A stretch of DNA of 26,075 nucleotides from Rodentolepis nana (lineage: Eukaryota; Platyhelminthes; Cestoda; Cyclophyllidea; Hymenolepididae), in the NCBI GenBank assembly GCA_900617975.1, contig UZAE01012723.1, forward strand, positions 6,973 to 33,047, written 5' to 3'. The stretch's first letter is position 1; the number at the start of each line of letters is the position of its first letter. Both the position numbers and the translations under genes were made by a program. Positions 21,201 to 26,075 of the stretch are shown one piece after another. The notes beneath the pieces are model-generated. The model did not search any database and was not told the origin of the DNA. It saw nothing but the letters and a program-made list of their open reading frames with translations.

Positions 21201-23876
21201 GCGTAGTCTCAAAATTTAAGGTTATTAAGAAAGCAAAATTGAAACCTAATCATCACTACTATGATGTAGAAAGCTTAGTTTCTGCTCTTTTGAATTTGAC
21301 ATAAGTAGACTATAGTTGGCTCAGACCATGAGAAAGTAACTGTTCCAGAAAAGATAAAATTTTCAAGTCTATTTAAGAAGATAAAGATTGAGAGAGACGG
21401 AGGGTAAGGAAGTTGTTTAGACTGGAGTAGGATTAATACTTAAGCTCCGCCAAACGTATTTTCGAAAAAGCGTGAAGAAGAATGCATCAGTAACCAACAT
21501 GTGAAATTCGAGGGAAGTAAGGAGAACAATAAAGTTCAGAAAGACGAGAAAAAGCGAAGATTTGAGCGTTTACGCAACACATGTGTCCAAAAAATAGCCA
21601 AGCCACGACCATAAAATCGAGCTAAAAATCGATTATCGATTTCCTGTGATTTCCTTTTTACTATAAGATGTTAAAATCCGACTATAGCATTCACTGTAGG
21701 TAAGCTTTGAAAGTGCAAAAAATTAAGCATAAAACTGTCAAAGGTAACAATATATTCTCCTATTCACTTTGGAAAAAACATAAAAGAGCAGGCCTTCGAG
21801 ATTGCAGTATATACCATTAAAATTCAAAGATCAACCCACTATCTTGGCCGTTTAGAATTTCGTCCAGACTAACTGCCAAGATGTGCTGTCAGTTTTCTCG
21901 AGCACGTTAGTAAGGTGTGCAAGCCCTGGATTTAAATTACTCATTCCCATACAAGCCATAAACCCTGTGGGCTTGGGCTGCGTTTATCTGCTTTGTTGCC
22001 CACTCCTACCAAATTTCTCTGCCACCACAATATGTGGTTATAATGAAAATTATGGTTAAAAGTCACATTCGTGAATTTCAGCCCAGTTTTGGAGCTAGGT
22101 TTACAAAGAAAAGTTCTCCGTAAATCCTAAAACCTACGTACAGACAGATAAGCATCATTGTTGCCGATTGTGAAACACTTAGCTTTGATGAAAGTATTCT
22201 ATTTTGGATTTTCGTTCGTTTCATTCGTGTGTGATGTTTACATAACTCCGAAAAGATCAAGGTGGCTTAAACATCGCTTTTCAAACATTCGCTTGTCCAA
22301 TCGTAATGAACCAGTTTCTTTCAGTTGTTACACAAGATTAGATTTATGTGAAAATATCTGAATGGTTCATCATAGAATGAAGAGGAAGATTTTGCCTGCG
22401 AGCTGATATTAAAGTCAAGGTAACTGAAGGATCCTGATTAAGTTAAATTCTGGACCTATGTTTTTTCGCACAAGGAAAATGTACCACTCTAGTGGTCGTC
22501 TCTTTTATTAAGCATATTATTCAAACAGGCAAATAAATCACGTCAAATTTAACTCGTTTAATGCCCAATATGGGCAACGCAATGAGGTAATATTTTGTGA
22601 TTAGGCAATGTTTTTACAGGTCTCAAAAGTTACTTCATAAAAGTCTTTATTATGAAGGGAAGACAATGAAATTTCAAATGCACCTGCCCAGACTATTGAA
22701 CAAGCTTTATTCATTAACTTTTGGTACTTTTTATGTTTGTCTCTTTCCAACCTTTAAATTTGAATATATGGAAGCCTTTCGGAAATAGAATCAATATCAG
22801 ATGTGAACTGTGGTAAATCTTATGAAATAACTTTGTTCTTCTGATCTTTTTAAGAAACCAAGGTTTGAGAGTCGAGGTCGACATTCAGTTGGAACCGTTT
22901 GACATGGTAGAGGATAATTTTCTCCAATCCAGGAGGTGAATCGAAAATTTGAATTGCCCACTAGGTAAATATTGGACAACTCAAATTTAAATATTCAATG
23001 AAATAGAATTCTTTGAAATGCCGGATTTATTCTCTACGACTTATCGATCCACTTCTCTTAATCGATTACTGCACTTTCTTGCTAACGATTATGGGTATTT
23101 ACCATTTGCAAAATTGTAATCCTTGTATTAAGCGAACATTTTTCAAGATTACTTCACATTTTTCCAACAAATTGAAGATCGAGTTTATTTCAAACGTGTC
23201 CTGGTCCTATCGTATAAGACTTTCCCTTCTGACATTCAGAGTTTGTTTTCATCTTCATAAGATCTGTTTAGTGAATTATCCCTGCATGAACAAATGTTGT
23301 GTACATTATAATCGGTTACTCTTCAATCTTAAACCTTTGTTCCGGTTTTAGCTTTACCTTTAACTACTGTGATGTCAAAAACACATGACAATTAATGACA
23401 AAAAAGAAAAAATATATTGGAAATTTAACTGTAAAGAGGGTCCAGAGTAAAAGATAGACTTTGTGAGCGAATCTCATGTAATCTATTTGTTATTTAGAAC
23501 ACAATATTTTATACTAACTTTGCATCAATAAAAGAGATCCCATAGCTATTTAGTAATATTAAATGCCCATTTACTTAAAATTTTAGACTGCTTTTCACGT
23601 AATTTAATCACGATACTGTCTAGTCTTTAACTTAGCTTTAATTAAAGTTCTGATTAATAATCAATCAGCATTAATTATCCGATCTAAAAATCTAATTCAT
23701 CGGTTTTGCCAGCTAAAAAAAATTCACTAAATATTACAAAAATCTTAAATCTTTAAATTTGAATTCGAAAGCTGAATAAGGTTGGCCAATTAATAAGTAG
23801 AACAACAAAAAATAGAGTCGGAAGCTAGGGCATTTACTTTCTAAATCATGTAAGCTAAAAGACAATAAATAGTGCT
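18262..23876. other. Long AT-rich spacer (copy 2)
   Basis: About 5.6 kb matching 4582-10196, with no supportable gene. The tRNA-like fragment lies at 19621-19676 (minus), the 45-bp duplication at 20643-20732, the ATCGAT palindrome at 21626-21642 and the 112-codon open frame at 23013-23351 (+). Confidence 0.5.
20643..20732. repeat. Diverged 45-bp tandem duplication (copy 2)
   Basis: Units 20643-20687 and 20688-20732, with the same internal differences as at 6963-7052, so the 45-bp duplication predates duplication of the 13.68-kb unit. Confidence 0.65.
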
Positions 23877-25751
23877 CTAAAAAGAGTCACCACACTTGTC
23901 TCCAGCAAGATTTGGCAGAGCGGGTGTAGATATATTCAGAGATGATCGAATAAAGTCATATACCAAGTTTGAGTATTTGATAGGATCGGATGGCGTATAA
24001 CTGCCATCAATTAATGCAGTTTCAAAGAGCATTTGTATTACTGGTGCATATACGTCTGGTTTCACATTTTCATCTGAACACAAATTTTTGAGAAGAATTA
24101 TTGTTTCGTGGTTTGGATTGATCTCGAATAGCACACCATCTAAATCGTAAGTGTTATAGTGGCGAGAGTGGGATGATGAAAAAGTCCTAACGCTGTCGAC
24201 GATAGCACAGCAAGGTGTATTAACCAGCCTTCTAGAAACCCTCGCAAGTATATCTTTATTGGGTAAATATTTTTTTATGATAGAGCAAGTTAATGCATAC
24301 TGATTGATTGCTTTGGCATGTTCCTCTTCATCTTCTCTATTAAGATAAATGTCAGTAGAAAGAGCGGCGACTCCGACTAATCTAAAGCCTTTATATTTAA
24401 AATGGCCACTGAAAAATTCACTGTCACTTGAATCAGTAGTATATAGCACCTCAACATCACTTTGGAGTAGCTTTTCGCAGATAGCTGACTCCCTCACCAT
24501 TTCTATGCTTTCACCACCGACGAGGTATATTTCCTTCTGATTCTTTTTCATCCGAGAAATGTATTCATCAAGAGAAGTCATTCCAGTTCCACTCTTTGAA
24601 GAGAAATAGCGCAAAAGTCTAATGAAACGCCTATCATGGTAGTGCACAGATTGAATAAATGGCTTTAATATAACACAGACTTCACTGCAGACTTTTGCAT
24701 CCTGTAATAACTCATCAAACCACTCCAAAAGTACTTCCAGCAGGTGATCATTCTTTTCATTTGAATACTTACTAGGCAGGTAGTTCTCATCATCTAGAGT
24801 TAATGAATCTCCACTAACATTTATAATGCCGTAAAGATATGGAAGATACTCGCTGATGTTTTCAACACCGCCATCCGATAAACAAGTATGATTCAGATAA
24901 ACTTTAATCCCAACCCCATCCATATCTTTAGGACGATTTTTGGACAGAAATAGCACACCATGCATTGAAATCTCGCCAGAATACGTAAAGGGCTTAGTCG
25001 AGATTGGTTCATCAATATTACCACTGAGGAACCTGTAGAGATTGGCGTAGTCTTCTTGGCTAATCTCCTCTAGATTTTGTTTCCAAAATGTCTGTCCAGC
25101 AATAAGCAATCTTTCATCTTGTTCATCGACGATCAACTTTATAGGAAAATCATTAAGCCTGAAATATTTTTGAATGATATCTTCGATTACAGTAGGATGG
25201 AGAAACATTCGATGCTCCTTCTTCAAATGCAAAATTACTTTCGTACCGCGATCAATTTCGCCATCATAAGGTACAATACTACAATTACAGCCAGTCGATG
25301 TCGCCAAAATATGCTGTTCACCGTCCTTTTTGGAAATTATTTCCACCTTATCGGCAAATTTGAAGACGGAGTAAAAACCCAGTCCGAACCTGGAAGTTTG
25401 CAATGTTTCAAAACCCGCAACCGAACCAAAAATCCCACCCAATTCATCTGAGGACATTCCAGAACCATTGTCAGCTACAGTTAAAGTTCCGTCATTTCGA
25501 TTTGTTATAATCTAAGACATTATGAATAAAAATACCCTTACCTTAACACATATAGAGGCTAACTCTTGAATTGTAAAAGAATCACATCGGCAAGCATCCG
25601 CCAACGAAAGAGAAGCACCCCTCACAAGCTCAACTAAAATGACCTCATAGCCACCCTTCGAAGAATCAATCAAAACACTGCGTAGACTGGGAGCATCTAC
25701 TCCAAAACTATGGACCTCCATCTGTAAGGGTGCCATTATATGGTGTGACAT
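23877..25751 (-). CDS. HSP90-like B, copy 2
   Basis: Exons 25751-25542 and 25511-23877 encode 614 residues identical to copy 1, with the same Gly45 in place of the ATP-binding Asn and the same arginine-free middle-domain loop. The start is chosen as in copy 1; the in-frame ATG at 25838 would add 29 hydrophobic residues. Confidence 0.82.
25512..25541 (-). other. 30-nt intron of HSP90-like B (copy 2)
   Basis: GTAAGG donor at 25541 and TCTTAG acceptor ending at 25512; identical to copy 1, with the in-frame TAG as its last triplet. Confidence 0.88.
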
Positions 25752-25974
25752 TGGGCAAACAGAACCAACGTTTAAATAGAAATCCAATACCCAATTAAAG
25801 AGTAGAACACAAATCACCCGAAGAAATTTAACTAACATAACCCAATGACCAACAAGTCGCAAACAGCAATACGAAGGAAAAGAAAGGAATTAAAATATAC
25901 ACAAATTTAATACCGCACACAAATACCAATAAAGTTGAAAATACATCTACAACAAATGAAATAAATACAACAGT
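25752..25974. other. Intercistronic region HSP70 to HSP90-like B (copy 2)
   Basis: Same 223 bp as 12072-12294, with the ATTAAA variant signal at 25911-25906 and no HSE. Confidence 0.45.
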
Positions 25975-26075
25975 CTAATCCACTTCTTCAATTGTTGGAC
26001 CGCGATTACCGGAGCCAGCATCACCACCCATCCCACCAGGCATACCTCCGGGCATACCTCCAGGCATTCCACCAG
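25975..26075 (-). CDS. HSP70: HSP70 C-terminal end only, cut by window end
   Basis: The last 32 codons and stop of a further HSP70: three GGMP repeats followed by [11 protein letters not shown]. It matches 12295-12395 base for base and shows that the array, or its assembled image, continues beyond the window. Confidence 0.93.
   Translation of the reverse strand, partial: GGMPGGMPGGMPGGMGGDAGSGNRGPTIEEVD

Larger units (their letters stand above)
13681..26075. repeat. Tandem repeat unit, copy 2 (incomplete, 12,395 bp visible)
   Basis: This is the direct continuation of the array. It carries the same order: HSP70 5' part and promoter, HSP90-like A, spacer, HSP90-like B, then the 3' end of a further HSP70 cut by the window end. 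The only difference I saw from copy 1 is A at 13918 against G at 238. The join at 13680/13681 lies inside one continuous, intact HSP70 reading frame, so the repeat boundary there shows no scar or inserted element. Confidence 0.96.

Noticed and set aside
1..26075. Bacterial or viral origin, operons with ribosome binding sites, CRISPR arrays
   Set aside because: The HSP70 ends in EEVD with a GGMP tail, two genes need GT-AG splicing, and the promoter has TATA and HSF sites. The only array is the 13.68-kb unit, with no short spaced repeats.

Overview
The window is eukaryotic genomic DNA, most likely from a parasitic flatworm, probably a tapeworm. The genes are metazoan cytosolic chaperones: an HSP70 with a GGMP tail and terminal EEVD, and two HSP90-family proteins. 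The intergenic DNA is AT-rich. The protein-coding genes that can be recognised all lie on the minus strand. Two of them carry GT-AG introns, one only 30 nt long; very short introns are known from tapeworms. The placement is an inference from protein style and intron size, not proof.

The dominant structure is a direct tandem repeat with a period of exactly 13,680 bp. Bases 1-13680 are one unit and 13681-26075 repeat about 91% of the next. I found no indel and only one substitution (G238 versus A13918), a silent third-codon change in HSP70. Both window ends fall inside HSP70, so the array (or an assembly duplication imitating one) continues on both sides. The window touches at least three HSP70 copies and holds two copies of each HSP90-like gene.

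In transcription order (minus strand, high to low coordinate) each unit holds: (1) an intronless 649-residue HSP70 (12295-14244) behind a compact promoter with TATA, two heat-shock elements and CCAAT boxes; (2) only 223 bp or less downstream, divergent HSP90-like gene B (10197-12071), with a 30-nt intron and substitutions at key ATPase residues; (3) about 5.6 kb of AT-rich DNA without a convincing gene, containing a possible decayed tRNA-like element, a diverged 45-bp tandem duplication and a small ORF resembling a degraded HSP90 N-terminus; (4) divergent HSP90-like gene A (1535-4122), with a 650-nt intron at the equivalent position and its ATPase residues intact; (5) about 970 bp leading to the next HSP70 promoter.

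The most interesting feature is the coupling: a canonical, apparently heat-inducible HSP70 amplified together with two unequal HSP90 paralogues. Paralogue A looks catalytically competent. Paralogue B appears to have lost the Mg/ATP-coordinating Asn and the middle-domain catalytic Arg. Both lack the charged linker and the C-terminal MEEVD that recruits TPR co-chaperones, so neither should use the usual HSP70-HOP-HSP90 relay in the standard way. A regulatory or specialised role, or decay in progress, are the main alternatives.
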